From: Lachnoclostridium sp. An138
Lineage (GTDB): Bacteria > Bacillota > Clostridia > Lachnospirales > Lachnospiraceae
Direction of reading: 5' to 3'
DNA: 64,000 nt
NCBI RefSeq assembly: GCF_002160765.1
Contig: NZ_NFLF01000012.1
Coordinates: 1-64,000, forward strand
Shown: one piece after another, positions 1 to 9,588 of the stretch
Layout of the letters: each line of letters begins with the position of its first letter
Numbering within the stretch: position 1 is the first letter of the stretch
The notes under the pieces: generated by a model
What the model was told of the DNA's origin: nothing
The model's input: only the letters and a program-made list of their open reading frames with translations
Databases searched by the model: none
Position numbers and translations under genes: made by a program

Positions 1-169
1 TTCTTTTCTTCCCATTTCAACCTCACTGCGAAAAAGTTTTTTGTAACATCTCTATTTTCGCAATGAAGCTGTGTATTTTCAATGGATTTAGTGCGAATTA
101 TTTTTACCTGTCAAAACTGCGCTTCCAGGGACACGGTTTCACACAATTTTTACACAGCCGGCTCTGGGC

Positions 170-964
170 TTACGCCAGCATCATCCGGTCATTTGCGAAC
201 TCGCCGCCGCTGGCCTGCTCGAATTTTTCCAGCAGATCCGAAACCTTCAGCTTCTTCTTTTCCTCGCCGGACACATCATAGATAATATGGCCGTCATACA
301 TCATAATCAGGCGGTTGCCGTGAACAATGGCATCCTTCATGTTGTGCGTAATCATCATGGTCGTCAGATGATTTTCTTTTACAACCCGCTCTGTGGCCTC
401 CAGCACCTTGGCCGCCGTCTTCGGGTCCAGCGCCGCCGTATGCTCGTCGAGAAGAAGAATGCTGGGCTTTTTGAGCGTCGCCATCAGAAGGGTCAGCGCC
501 TGACGCTGACCGCCCGAGAGGAGCCTTACTTTCGTGGTCATACGGTTTTCAAGCCCCAGTCCCAGCGTGGCCAGACGTTCCTGATAATATTTGCGCTCCT
601 TATGGGTGATGCCCGGCTTCAGAAAACGAAACTCCCCGCGTCTTGCCGCCAGCGCCAGATTCTCCTCGATCTGCATTCCCGCCGCGGTTCCCGTCATGGG
701 GTCCTGGAACACACGTCCCAGATACTTTGCCCTCTTATGTTCCGGCAGCTTCGTTACATCCACATTATCAATAAAAATCTTTCCTTCATCCACCGGCCAT
801 ACACCCGCCACCGCGTTCAGCATCGTGGATTTTCCGGCTCCGTTTCCGCCGATCACCGTAACAAAGTCGCCTTCCTTCAGCTCCAGATTCAGGCCGCTTA
901 AAGCTGTCTTTTCATTGACTGTTCCCGGATTAAAAGTCTTCCAGATTTCTTCCATTCTAAGCAT
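170..964 (-). CDS. ABC transporter ATP-binding protein (TrpZ-like, COG1101)
   Basis: ATPase that would power the importer formed with the permease and binding protein encoded upstream. Visible motifs are Walker A (GGNGAGKST, about residues 39-47), the signature LSGGQRQ, and Walker B LLLDEHTAALD. Length of 264 residues is normal for the family. An in-frame GTG lies at 973, but the ATG at 964 sits 8 bases after a GGAGG and is preferred. The start overlaps the permease stop by 8 bases, which implies translational coupling. The substrate cannot be read from the ATPase. Related systems have been linked to tryptophan, tyrosine or other small organic solutes. Confidence 0.9.
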   Translation of the reverse strand: MLRMEEIWKTFNPGTVNEKTALSGLNLELKEGDFVTVIGGNGAGKSTMLNAVAGVWPVDEGKIFIDNVDVTKLPEHKRAKYLGRVFQDPMTGTAAGMQIEENLALAARRGEFRFLKPGITHKERKYYQERLATLGLGLENRMTTKVRLLSGGQRQALTLLMATLKKPSILLLDEHTAALDPKTAAKVLEATERVVKENHLTTMMITHNMKDAIVHGNRLIMMYDGHIIYDVSGEEKKKLKVSDLLEKFEQASGGEFANDRMMLA

Positions 965-1877
965 TGGAGGCACCTCCTCGTTTCACAGGTTTAGAAAAAT
1001 ATTTTCCCTTCAGATAAGGCACTGCCAGGAACACTGCCACTACAAGAGCCGAGATCAGCTTCATGTCGTTGGCATTCAATCCCGCCGTAATGACAATCTG
1101 ATATACCACCCAGTAAATAATCGCGCCAAGTACTACAGAAACCAGTTTGAACGCAAAATTCCGGCTGATTTTTCCAAACAGCACATTTCCGATAATGACG
1201 GCTGCCAGACCGATAACGATAGCGCCGCGGCCAGCGTTCACATCCGCAAAGCCCTGGTACTGAGCATAAAGGGCGCTGGAAAGGGCTACGATTCCATTGG
1301 AAAGCATCAGGCCTACCAGCTTGCTGGTATTGGTGTTGATTCCCTGAGCCCTGGACATGTTTTCATTGTTTCCGGTGGCCCGGATGGCGCAGCCCAGATC
1401 CGTTCCGAAGAACCAGTACAGAACCGCAATCAGCACAATCACAAAAAGGACTGATACAAAGATCGTATTCTGATAAAAGGGCACGTCTCTGACCCAGCGC
1501 AGAGAAACAATCTGATCATATTTTCCAAAGGCCAGAGCCACATTTGCCTTCTCTCCCATAATCCGCAGATTGACGGAATACAGCCCCAGCTGCGTCAGAA
1601 TTCCTGCCAGAATCGCCGGGATTCCCATAGCTGTATGGAACAGTCCCGTCACCAGACCGGCAGCCATACCTGCCAGAAACGCCACAAACAGAGACACACC
1701 TACCGAATGCCCGCTCTGCATCATAACGATGCAGACTGCTCCGCCTGTCGCCATCGTACCGTCCACGGTCAGATCCGCCAGATCCAGCACCTTATAGGTG
1801 ATGTAGACGCCAATCGCCATAATTCCCCAGATCAGGCCCTGCGCCACAGGGCCCGGAAGGGCATTGATAAACTTCAT
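957..1877 (-). CDS. ABC transporter permease (COG4120 type)
   Basis: Integral membrane permease of the simple sugar/amino-acid BPD type found in TrpXYZ-like systems. The N-terminus (MKFINALPGPVAQGLIWGIM) runs into a conserved stretch reading YKVLDLADLTVDGT that is typical of this family, followed by about eight hydrophobic segments. A GTG three codons upstream (1886) is an alternative start with a GGAGG nine bases before it. The ATG at 1877 has its own AAGGTGG. It lies second in the operon, behind the binding-protein gene and an intervening hairpin that probably lowers its expression. Confidence 0.9.
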   Translation of the reverse strand: MKFINALPGPVAQGLIWGIMAIGVYITYKVLDLADLTVDGTMATGGAVCIVMMQSGHSVGVSLFVAFLAGMAAGLVTGLFHTAMGIPAILAGILTQLGLYSVNLRIMGEKANVALAFGKYDQIVSLRWVRDVPFYQNTIFVSVLFVIVLIAVLYWFFGTDLGCAIRATGNNENMSRAQGINTNTSKLVGLMLSNGIVALSSALYAQYQGFADVNAGRGAIVIGLAAVIIGNVLFGKISRNFAFKLVSVVLGAIIYWVVYQIVITAGLNANDMKLISALVVAVFLAVPYLKGKYFSKPVKRGGASNA

Positions 1878-1957
1878 AATTTCCACCTTATAATTCCTCC
1901 TGCCTGTATAATACCGCTTCTCTATCTAAAAAAGCGTACAATCTTCAATAGTATATC

Positions 1958-1998
1958 AAAAAGCAGCAAAAAAGGAAAGTCCTTTTTTGCTGCTTTTT
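1958..1998 (-). terminator. Intra-operon attenuator hairpin
   Basis: A 19-base-pair stem with a 3-base loop (AAAAAGCAGCAAAAAAGGA, then its exact complement) lies between the binding-protein and permease genes. The stem ends in a run of T on either strand. Such hairpins after binding-protein genes usually trim transcription so that the binding protein is made in excess over the membrane parts. Confidence 0.8.
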
Positions 1999-2074
1999 AC
2001 TTTTCCATTTACCGGTGGTTACTATTCGCTGCCGATGTGATTACGGCAAGCTATGCTTGTGCTTAAGCTTCCGC

Positions 2075-3136
2075 CTATTCCGCAGCCTCGATTGCCACAT
2101 AGTCATCCGGGATAGTCACGCCCATAGCCTCTGCCAGCTCCGGATTGTACTTCTTTGTGAACTCGGGAGCATACTCAATGGGCATCTCGGAAATATCGGC
2201 CTCTCCGGTCAGAACCTGTACCGCCATATTTCCTGTAGCCACGCCCAGGTCATAGTAGCTGATGGAAAGAGTCGCTACGCCGCAGCCTGAGCAGATGCCT
2301 TCCTCACCCGCGATAATCGGCACCTGAGCCGGCTCGCAGATATTGCGGATAATCTCCGTATTGGAAGCTACTGTATTGTCTGTCGGAACGTAGATAACGT
2401 CGCTTTCCTGCGCCGCTGTCGTAGCTACTGCCGCCAGATCGTTGGAGTCAGAGAAAGAATACTGGGTGCAGGTATAGCCCATTTCCTCCAGATATCCCTG
2501 AACCGTGTCTACCTGGTACTGAGAGTTTGCCTCTGCGGAACAATAGAGAAGTCCTACCGTCTCCGCGTCCGGGAACAGCTCCTGAAGCATGGCCGCCTGC
2601 TGATCCAGCGGAGCCAGGTCAGAAGTACCGGATACGTTGGTTCCTACCAGGCCGTCAAAATTATCGATATCAAGCGCTACGCCATACTCTGTTACAGAGG
2701 TGCCCAGAACCGGAATCGTATCGGTTCCCTGAGCCGCCGCCTGAAGGGGCGCCGTAGCGTTTGCGAGAATCAGGTCCACATTGTTGGATACAAACTGGTT
2801 GATGATCGTCGCGCAGGTAGCGGAATCGTTGGAAGCGTTCTGCTCGTCAAAAGTAACGTTCTCCGCCCCGAGAGCTTCTGTCACAGCATCCTTGAATCCC
2901 TGCGTCGCAGCATCAAGGGCTTCGTGCTGTACCAGCTGGCAGATACCGATTACATAGGAACCGTCTCCGGAAGCTTCTGCCGCATCCGCAGTCTCCTCTG
3001 TCTCCGCCGCGTCTGTGCTTTCTTCTGTCGTCTCTGATTCAGAAGCTGTGGTGTCCGCGCTGTCTGTGCTTCCGCCGCAGGCTGCCAGAGAAACGGTCAT
3101 GCCAAGGGCCAGCATCAGTGCCAATAACTTTTTCAT
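2075..3136 (-). CDS. ABC transporter substrate-binding lipoprotein (ABC_sub_bind family)
   Basis: Extracellular solute-binding lipoprotein. The start at 3136 gives MKKLLALMLALGMTVSLAAC, a signal peptide with lipobox SLAAC. An upstream in-frame start is not used, because a clean AGGAGG precedes 3136. A Thr/Ser/Glu/Ala-rich linker of about 45 residues follows the lipid cysteine. The mature domain (starting YVIGICQLVQHEALDAAT) is the ABC_sub_bind fold that pairs with the permease and ATPase downstream. It is the first gene of the operon and has its own consensus promoter. The ligand is unknown. Aromatic amino acids are the best-known ligands of relatives, but this is only inference. Confidence 0.9.
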   Translation of the reverse strand: MKKLLALMLALGMTVSLAACGGSTDSADTTASESETTEESTDAAETEETADAAEASGDGSYVIGICQLVQHEALDAATQGFKDAVTEALGAENVTFDEQNASNDSATCATIINQFVSNNVDLILANATAPLQAAAQGTDTIPVLGTSVTEYGVALDIDNFDGLVGTNVSGTSDLAPLDQQAAMLQELFPDAETVGLLYCSAEANSQYQVDTVQGYLEEMGYTCTQYSFSDSNDLAAVATTAAQESDVIYVPTDNTVASNTEIIRNICEPAQVPIIAGEEGICSGCGVATLSISYYDLGVATGNMAVQVLTGEADISEMPIEYAPEFTKKYNPELAEAMGVTIPDDYVAIEAAE

Positions 3137-3223
3137 AGTAAATCCTCCTGTATCTCCTTTTCGCCATCCGGCACTTTTTCGCCACAACGCTGTGTCGCAT
3201 TAAAGCGCCGCATCACTTTACAC

Positions 3224-3252
3224 ATTGTACCCCGGAAACAGCTGTTTGTCAA
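3224..3252 (-). promoter_or_regulatory. Sigma-A promoter of the ABC operon
   Basis: On the minus strand TTGACA (3247-3252) is followed after exactly 17 bases by TACAAT (3224-3229). The transcript would start near 3217 and carry an approximately 80-base leader. No T-box or known riboswitch was recognised in that leader. Confidence 0.8.
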
Positions 3253-3330
3253 TCGATTTTTTTGCTGAACGGTATCGAAAATGATAATGCCTGCTTTCTG
3301 ATACCGCCATGGCTCCTATAAAAGACAGCC

Positions 3331-3356
3331 AAAAGCCGGACACTCCTGCCCGGCTT
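3331..3356 (-). terminator. Terminator after the zinc-ribbon gene pair
   Basis: AAGCCGG and CCGGCTT form a 7-bp stem around a 10-base loop. On the minus strand it is followed by TTGGCTGTCTTTTA. It closes the transcript of the two hypothetical membrane-protein genes. Confidence 0.55.
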
Positions 3357-3424
3357 CTCTCTTTCTATATCTCTTTTTCTTCCTCTTCCGGCCTCCGTCT
3401 CCTGCCTCAGCCGGATAACCTGGC

Positions 3425-3943
3425 TCAGGACAGAATGACCCTCAGTTCTATCTCACTGCTGTCATAATTTGGCGCGTAGAAAGCTGAAAATTCCGACACT
3501 CCGTCTTTGACCTGCACTACCTGGGAAGCCTGTCCGGTCCGCCCGGCCGGGACAACCGGCTCATAGTACCCGGGGAAGAGACTCTCTTCCTCTTCTGTGT
3601 CTTCCGGCGTCTCCCAGTAATCATAGACGTCGTCATAATTTTCTCCTTCATAATACAGATAAGGCATTTCCCCGTATGCCGCTCTGTCTCCTTCGTTTCT
3701 CACAGAAAACTGAAGCTCATAAAAGGAGTAGCCTTCGTCCGCCTGGACGCCCTCATAGCTGCTGCCAAGCTCTGAGGCTCCCAGATATTCCACCACGCAA
3801 TAGTCTTCTTTCTCTGCGCTGCCCACGCCGGGAAATCCTGTGCCGCCCGCGGCGCCTGTCCAGAAGAACAGCCCCAGAACCACAAAGACAATTCCGATGA
3901 TCAGAAACACAGCAGATACGATCGTTCTTCCTCTATTCCGCAT
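3425..3943 (-). CDS. Membrane-anchored hypothetical protein
   Basis: 172-residue protein with one N-terminal membrane segment (about residues 8-30, IVSAVFLIIGIVFVVLGLFF) after a positively charged start. An acidic extracytoplasmic domain rich in Tyr and Glu follows. The C-terminal region looks like a beta-sandwich of the kind seen in DUF4352-like domains (SFYELQFSVRNEGDRAAYG, then VVPAGRTG), but this is a resemblance only. Its start overlaps the end of the zinc-ribbon gene by 11 bases, so the two are probably translated together. Function unknown. Confidence 0.75.
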   Translation of the reverse strand: MRNRGRTIVSAVFLIIGIVFVVLGLFFWTGAAGGTGFPGVGSAEKEDYCVVEYLGASELGSSYEGVQADEGYSFYELQFSVRNEGDRAAYGEMPYLYYEGENYDDVYDYWETPEDTEEEESLFPGYYEPVVPAGRTGQASQVVQVKDGVSEFSAFYAPNYDSSEIELRVILS

Positions 3944-4808
3944 CTGTCAGCCCTCCTTCCGCTTCTGCTTCCGAAGCTTCAGTCTCCGGAACTGTAATCT
4001 GCAGATCCACATAGTGGGCCGCCAGGAGGTTTCCCCCATCCCATTCACTCCAGTCATACTCGTCAAACCAGATCCGGATCTCCTGCGCGTCCGCCTCTGT
4101 TACAAATCCGTACCAGCCGTCGCAGGAGCTCTCTCCCGAGAGATCCCAGCCGTCCAGCGCCGGCCGTGCGCCGAGCATCTGCCCGTAGGGCTCAAATTCA
4201 TGAGCCGAAATACTGTTCCGGAAGGCTCTGTCCGCCTCAAGATACGGCTCTTTGATCCGGTTGTAATCCTCGTATTCTCCGTCGCTCTCTCCTGCCACAT
4301 GCACGGCGATTAACTGCATTCCCTCTTCCAGGCCGGGAAGCGTCTCCTGATCCGCCAGCTTTACCGCCTCCAGCACCTGAAGGCTTCCCTGCTGAAAATC
4401 GAAGGTTTCGCCCGCCTCATGCGCAATCAGACGCAGCGTGTCATCCGACTGTGCCGCGGAATCCGCGGCCATAAAGATACTGGCTCCGATACCTGAGCCC
4501 AGGACCGCGAACCCCGCCACGAAAACGATGATGCTGAAGATCAGAAATCCTTTTCCTCTGCTCCCCGCCGTTTTCTTTGCTTCGGGACGCGCGGCGGCCT
4601 TCCGGACATTTTCCGAAGCTCCGGATAGTCCCTGAACGGGAGTATCCTGACGCCCCTCTTCGCTGTGAGCATAGCTGTCCCCAAACCGGTCATGCAGATC
4701 CTCATGGCGTTCTTCTCTCGTCTCCTTCTGATTGAAGCACCCGCATTTTGGACAGATTCCATAGTATTTCTCGTAATCAAAATTCTTATGGCAGTTATAG
4801 CAACGCAC
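3933..4808 (-). CDS. Zinc-ribbon membrane protein of unknown function
   Basis: 291 residues. The N-terminus carries a rubredoxin-like zinc ribbon with cysteine pairs C3/C6 and C19/C22. A charged cytoplasmic stretch follows, then one membrane segment near residues 87-112 (FLIFSIIVFVAGFAVLGSG) and an acidic outer domain of about 175 residues. The outer domain ends in a Glu/Ala-rich tail. It is coupled by overlap to the downstream single-span protein, and both have similar acidic outer domains, so a joint envelope role is plausible. I do not recognise a family beyond the zinc ribbon. Confidence 0.75.
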   Translation of the reverse strand: MRCYNCHKNFDYEKYYGICPKCGCFNQKETREERHEDLHDRFGDSYAHSEEGRQDTPVQGLSGASENVRKAAARPEAKKTAGSRGKGFLIFSIIVFVAGFAVLGSGIGASIFMAADSAAQSDDTLRLIAHEAGETFDFQQGSLQVLEAVKLADQETLPGLEEGMQLIAVHVAGESDGEYEDYNRIKEPYLEADRAFRNSISAHEFEPYGQMLGARPALDGWDLSGESSCDGWYGFVTEADAQEIRIWFDEYDWSEWDGGNLLAAHYVDLQITVPETEASEAEAEGGLTDAE

Positions 4809-4880
4809 CCTTCCGGCCCCCTCTCAAGCGGACGTGTCTCCGCAGCTGTATTCCCCGTCTAATATCCTGTCTGCCTGTGT

Positions 4881-5891
4881 TCAGTTCCAGGGCAGCAGAG
4901 GATTCTCAATTTTCTTATCCCGCAGCATCAGATCCATAACCGCTTCTTTTGCCGGCTTATTCTCAAACAGAACCATATTCACCTGTTCAATAATCGGTAT
5001 CTCCACATCATACTTGCGCGCAAGGGCCATGGCTGCCTTGGCAGAATATACGCCCTCCACAACCATCTTGACCTCGTCCATCGCCTCCTGCATGGACTTT
5101 CCCTGGCCCATCAGGTAGCCCGCTTTCCGGTTCCGGCTGTGAACGGAAGCGCAGGTTACAATCAGATCGCCGATGCCTGAGAGTCCGTTAAAGGTCTCCT
5201 GGCGTCCTCCCATAGCCACGCCGATGCGGCTCATCTCCGTAATGCCTCTGGTAATCAGCGCCGCTTTTGTATTATCTCCATAGCCAAGCCCGTCCGCGAT
5301 ACCTGCTGCCAGGGCAATCACGTTTTTCAGGGCTCCTCCCAACTCGATGCCGAGCATATCCGGGCTGGTATAGACCCGGAAGACCTGATTCATAAAAATA
5401 TTCTGAATGAACTCCGCCGTCTTTCTGTCATGAGCCCCCGCCACGACTGTCGTCGGCAGGCCGCGGCCTACCTCCTCCGCATGACTGGGCCCGGACAGCA
5501 CGGCCGCACGGCAGGCAGGAATCTCCTGCTCAATGATATCTGTCAGAATCATCAGCGTGCTTTCCTCAATTCCCTTCGCCACATTTACAATCAGCTGGCC
5601 CTCAGCCACATAGGGAGCCATAGACCGGGCTGTGCTTCTCGTATAAGGGGACGGAACAGCCAGCACCAGAAGGTCCTTCTCCTTTACTGCTTTCTCCAGA
5701 TCTGTCGTGATGCAGATATCTTCCGGAATCTTTACGCCGGGAAGCTTATCCTTATGCTCATGCTGCTCGTTCAGCATGTCTACCTCATCCTTTGAAATGG
5801 ACCAGACTGTTACCTCGTGTCCGTTGCCGTGCAGGAGCACCGTCAAAGCCGTTCCCCAGCTTCCCGCTCCGATAACGCCTACCTTTGCCAT
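4881..5891 (-). CDS. gpsA: NAD(P)-dependent glycerol-3-phosphate dehydrogenase
   Basis: Reduces dihydroxyacetone phosphate to sn-glycerol 3-phosphate for phospholipid synthesis. The N-terminal Rossmann motif GAGSWGTAL (residues 7-15) is present. So are the conserved stretches VNVAKGIE and LSGPSHAEEV, and the ELGGALKNVIALAAGIADGL substrate/catalytic region with its lysine. Full length at 336 residues. It sits directly downstream of plsY, which uses its product, and in the order der-plsY-gpsA common in Clostridia. Confidence 0.97.
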   Translation of the reverse strand: MAKVGVIGAGSWGTALTVLLHGNGHEVTVWSISKDEVDMLNEQHEHKDKLPGVKIPEDICITTDLEKAVKEKDLLVLAVPSPYTRSTARSMAPYVAEGQLIVNVAKGIEESTLMILTDIIEQEIPACRAAVLSGPSHAEEVGRGLPTTVVAGAHDRKTAEFIQNIFMNQVFRVYTSPDMLGIELGGALKNVIALAAGIADGLGYGDNTKAALITRGITEMSRIGVAMGGRQETFNGLSGIGDLIVTCASVHSRNRKAGYLMGQGKSMQEAMDEVKMVVEGVYSAKAAMALARKYDVEIPIIEQVNMVLFENKPAKEAVMDLMLRDKKIENPLLPWN

Positions 5892-5970
5892 GATATTTTT
5901 CTCCTTTTGCTTTTATATTTCCGCGGACAGTGAGTCAAATCCCCTGCATGCCCGCATCGGGGTGCCTGAC

Positions 5971-6615
5971 CTATTCTGCTTTCTCTCCCAGTTTTCTCTC
6001 CGTGCCGGTCAGAAGCCCGTGAATATTCTTTCTGTGGCGGAAAAGCGCCATTGCGCACAGAAAGACCGCGATTGCGTACATTTCATAGAGATGCCCCTGG
6101 GCAAGCCCCCATCTTCCTGTCACGCCGTACAGCACCACACCCACCGGAAGCCAGATGCTCACAAGAATGGAGCCAAGAGATACATACCTGGTGAGCCCCA
6201 CGGAACCGGCGAACAGAATCAGCGCTCCCAGCGTCAGGAGCGGGTCCAGAGACAGGAACAGTCCTGCCGTGGCCGAGATTCCCTTGCCTCCGTGGAATTT
6301 CAGATAGCAGGGGAAATTGTGTCCCAGTATAACCCCAAGCGCCGCGTACATGCCCAGTAAGACGCCGATATTTTCACCCGGATAAAGTCTGTCAAAAAGA
6401 AAACGCACCAAAAGCACGGCGAATACGCATTTAAAGCAGTCGCCCAGGAAGGTAATGGCTCCTGCCTTCCAGCCCAGGGTCCGGAGGGCGTTCGTGGCTC
6501 CCGCGTTCCCGCTTCCATGCTCCCGGATATCCATGCCTTTCATCCGCCCGTAGAGATAGCTTGTCTGAAACAATCCAAATATATATCCAACAGCCACACA
6601 TACCAGCCTAATCAT
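5971..6615 (-). CDS. plsY: Acyl-phosphate:glycerol-3-phosphate acyltransferase
   Basis: Membrane enzyme that transfers an acyl group from acyl phosphate to glycerol 3-phosphate, the first step of phosphatidic acid synthesis. The family motifs are visible: GSGNAGATNALRTLG near residue 36, GHNFPCYLKFHGGKGISATAG near residue 100, and several membrane spans. At 214 residues it is normal length. It begins one base after the der stop codon, consistent with an operon, and precedes gpsA. Confidence 0.95.
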   Translation of the reverse strand: MIRLVCVAVGYIFGLFQTSYLYGRMKGMDIREHGSGNAGATNALRTLGWKAGAITFLGDCFKCVFAVLLVRFLFDRLYPGENIGVLLGMYAALGVILGHNFPCYLKFHGGKGISATAGLFLSLDPLLTLGALILFAGSVGLTRYVSLGSILVSIWLPVGVVLYGVTGRWGLAQGHLYEMYAIAVFLCAMALFRHRKNIHGLLTGTERKLGEKAE

Positions 6616-6616
6616 C

Positions 6617-7942
6617 TTATTGCTCTCCCTTCCTTTCCCGAATCAGAAACCTCAGCCCTGTCCCGCGGAAGCCGAAAGCCTCACGAATCTTGTTCTCCAG
6701 ATAGCGCGTATAGGAAAAGTGCATCAGTTCCCTGTCGTTTACAAAAATCACGAAGGTAGGAGGCTTTACCGCCACCTGGGTGATATAGAAGAGCTTCAGC
6801 CTCTTGCCCTTATCGGAAGGCGGCTGCTGCAGCGCCACAGCCTCCGTCATGATCTCGTTCAGAACTCCTGTGGCAATCCGGAGATTCTGGTTCTGAATTA
6901 CCATATCTATCAGCTCAAAAAGCTTCGGCAGCCTCTGTCCGGTCACTGCAGAAATAAAGGTGATCTCCGCATACGGCATAAAGGACAGAATCGTCCGGAT
7001 TTTATTGGTATATTCATAGACGGTCTTGTCGTTTTTCTCAATGGCGTCCCATTTATTTACGGCGATAATGATTCCTTTGCCGCGTTCATGAGCGATGCCC
7101 GCGATCTTCGCGTCCTGCTCGGTGACGCCTTCCGTGGCGTCAATCACCAGAATCACCACATCTGCCCGCTCCACGGCCGTCACCGTACGGATAATGCTGT
7201 AGCGCTCCAGTTCTTCTTTGATTTTGTTCTTCCGGCGCAGTCCCGCCGTATCGATAAAGATATAATCCTTGCCGTTCCGGCGCACTTCCGTGTCGATGGC
7301 GTCCCGGGTCGTTCCCGCGATATTGGAGACAATCACCCGGTTTTCTCCGATCAGTTTATTGATAATCGAAGATTTTCCCACATTGGGTTTTCCTACGATG
7401 GCCACCCGCGGTCTTTCATCCTCTTCCTCTTCCCCGCTTCCTTCCGGGAAATGCTTTACCACCTCATCCAGCATATCTCCGATTCCCAGGCGTGACGCGG
7501 CTGAGACGGGCACCGGATCTCCGATTCCCAGGTTATAGAACTCATACACGTCGCCCATGAATTTCTGAAAGCTGTCCACCTTATTGACAACCAGGACCAC
7601 CGGCTTTCTGGACCGGCGCAGCATATCCGCCACCTTGGAATCCGAGTCCACCAGCCCCTGGCGCACGTCTGTCAGAAAGATAATCACATCCGCCGTATCA
7701 ATGGCGATCTGTGCCTGCTCCCGCATCTGGGAGAGGATAATGTCGCTGCTGTCCGGCTCAATGCCGCCCGTATCAATCAGCGTAAAAGAATGGTCCAGCC
7801 AGGTGACATCCGCATATATTCTGTCTCTGGTAACGCCCGGCGTATCTTTTACGATAGAGATATTTTCTCCTGCCAGCGCGTTAAACAGCGTGGATTTTCC
7901 CACATTGGGACGCCCCACAATGGCTACTATCGGTTTACTCAT
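6617..7942 (-). CDS. der: Ribosome biogenesis GTPase Der (EngA)
   Basis: Double-GTPase factor for 50S subunit assembly. G-domain 1 shows [21 protein letters not shown] and NKVD. G-domain 2 shows [17 protein letters not shown] and NKWD. The two domains are joined by an acidic linker (EEEEDE), and a KH-like C-terminal domain ends in ERKGEQ. 441 residues is standard. It lies between a DUF512 gene and plsY. Confidence 0.97.
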   Translation of the reverse strand: MSKPIVAIVGRPNVGKSTLFNALAGENISIVKDTPGVTRDRIYADVTWLDHSFTLIDTGGIEPDSSDIILSQMREQAQIAIDTADVIIFLTDVRQGLVDSDSKVADMLRRSRKPVVLVVNKVDSFQKFMGDVYEFYNLGIGDPVPVSAASRLGIGDMLDEVVKHFPEGSGEEEEDERPRVAIVGKPNVGKSSIINKLIGENRVIVSNIAGTTRDAIDTEVRRNGKDYIFIDTAGLRRKNKIKEELERYSIIRTVTAVERADVVILVIDATEGVTEQDAKIAGIAHERGKGIIIAVNKWDAIEKNDKTVYEYTNKIRTILSFMPYAEITFISAVTGQRLPKLFELIDMVIQNQNLRIATGVLNEIMTEAVALQQPPSDKGKRLKLFYITQVAVKPPTFVIFVNDRELMHFSYTRYLENKIREAFGFRGTGLRFLIRERKGEQ

Positions 7943-7981
7943 ATTATTTTTTCGTTCTCCTGTTCTGTATCATTTCTATCC

Positions 7982-9439
7982 TCAGGGACGGTGCTCATAG
8001 GGCTGCTTTCCCCTGCGCCCTGTCCCTGTCCGTTCCGGCTGCTCATCCTTCCCGCGGCCAAGCACAGCCTCCAGAAAGGCTTTTCCGTCTGATTTTACAA
8101 TAGTTATGGGAACTTGTAAAGCCCCGGAAAGTTCTGCCGCCGTCATGTCATCGAGAAAAACATCTTCCCCATCCCGGAACATATTTTCTGTCAGAAGGAG
8201 CTCTTCTCCCAGATTCCGCCCGGAAAGCTGCTCTTTCAGATCCTGTCCGGTCAGGAGGCCTGCCACCGTGATCCGTTCACCGAAAAATCTGTTTTCGATT
8301 CCGATGACCTGAACCCGTATCTCCGGAACCTGTTCTTCTATCTGCTCCGCCGCCTCCCGCAGGATCGGAGCCGCCAGCTTTCCGGTGGCAATCGTCACAA
8401 GACGGGGCTCCTTCGAAGCCTGCGGCATGTTCCGATATTCCGGTGTCCCCGCTTTCTCCGGTTCGTTTTGTTTCTTCGGATTTTCCGGAGTTCTCAGCTT
8501 TTCCAGCTCTTCCCGGATCTCTTCCCGGAAAAGCCGTACCATTCCCACTCCGTTTTCCAGCTGCAGATAACCGTCATAGGACTCCGCTTCCGGAATCTCC
8601 TGCTCTGCCAGCAGATACCACTCATCGCCTGCATGGATAAAATGCGTCCCATGCTCCCGGTAAAGCTTCTCCTGCCAGCGGTGGATCAGCTCCAGCACTC
8701 CTCGGGCGTCCTCCTTCGTGAAAGGTTCCAGAGGATACAGCCCTTCTCTGTGGCTGGTAAGGCCCACCGGAACTACCGATACGCTCTGAAGATAAGGCAG
8801 ATATCCAGACAGCTTCTCGATGCTGGCCTCCAGCTCCCTGCCGTCGTTGATTCCTTTGCAGAGCACAATCTGCCCGTTCATAGCCACTCCCGCCTCAAAA
8901 AAGCGGTCTGCCTTTTTCAGGGCCTCCCCCGCAAACCGGTTGTGCAGCATCCTGCAGCGAAGCTCCGGATTCATCGTATGGAAGGAAATATTGATGGGCT
9001 CCAGATGATAGGTAATGATCCGCTCCACATCTTCGTCGCTCATATTGGTCAGGGTCACATAATTTCCCTGCAGAAAGGACAGGCGGGAATCATCATCCTT
9101 AAAATACAGGGTGTCCCGCATCCCCTCCGGCAGCTGGTCGATAAAGCAGAAAATACATTTGTTGCTGCAGGAACGGTAATCGTCCATCAGCCCGTTTTCA
9201 AATTCTATGCCCAGATCGTCCTCGTATTCCTTTTCAATCTCCAGCTCCCACTCTTCTCCATCCGGCTTGCGCACGAGAAGCTCCAGGTATTCCTCGTTAA
9301 TCAGATAGTGATAATCCAGCACATCCCTTACCGGCTGTCCGTTCACCGATACCAGCACATCTCCGGGAGCAAGCTCCAGCTCCTCCGCGATGCTTCCCGG
9401 CTCCACAGTCTTTATCACATGTTCTCTTTCCTTTTTCAT
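7982..9439 (-). CDS. DUF512 protein with PDZ and radical-SAM-like Fe-S motif
   Basis: 485 residues from the ATG at 9439, which follows a GAGGT ribosome site. Longer in-frame extensions lack one. Order of parts: PDZ-like segment (VEPGSIAEELELAPGDVLV), a cysteine cluster CSNKCIFCF (C-x3-C-x2-C, radical-SAM type), and a TIM-barrel-like core. A DUF512 C-terminal domain follows, interrupted by a low-complexity Glu/Lys/Pro insert near residues 310-345. Family members occur next to der in many Clostridia. The exact reaction is not known to me. Confidence 0.9.
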   Translation of the reverse strand: MKKEREHVIKTVEPGSIAEELELAPGDVLVSVNGQPVRDVLDYHYLINEEYLELLVRKPDGEEWELEIEKEYEDDLGIEFENGLMDDYRSCSNKCIFCFIDQLPEGMRDTLYFKDDDSRLSFLQGNYVTLTNMSDEDVERIITYHLEPINISFHTMNPELRCRMLHNRFAGEALKKADRFFEAGVAMNGQIVLCKGINDGRELEASIEKLSGYLPYLQSVSVVPVGLTSHREGLYPLEPFTKEDARGVLELIHRWQEKLYREHGTHFIHAGDEWYLLAEQEIPEAESYDGYLQLENGVGMVRLFREEIREELEKLRTPENPKKQNEPEKAGTPEYRNMPQASKEPRLVTIATGKLAAPILREAAEQIEEQVPEIRVQVIGIENRFFGERITVAGLLTGQDLKEQLSGRNLGEELLLTENMFRDGEDVFLDDMTAAELSGALQVPITIVKSDGKAFLEAVLGRGKDEQPERTGTGRRGKQPYEHRP

Positions 9440-9588
9440 AATTACCTCAAAATTATTTCCAGACTTTTTTCCATTTTTTATATGATACCCTACTTGAGGA
9501 GAAAAAGCAATCTGCAGCTTCTTGTCATACTGACACAATTCTGCTATTATCAGTATGTATACTATTTTCTCAAGGAGGGGAAATCATT

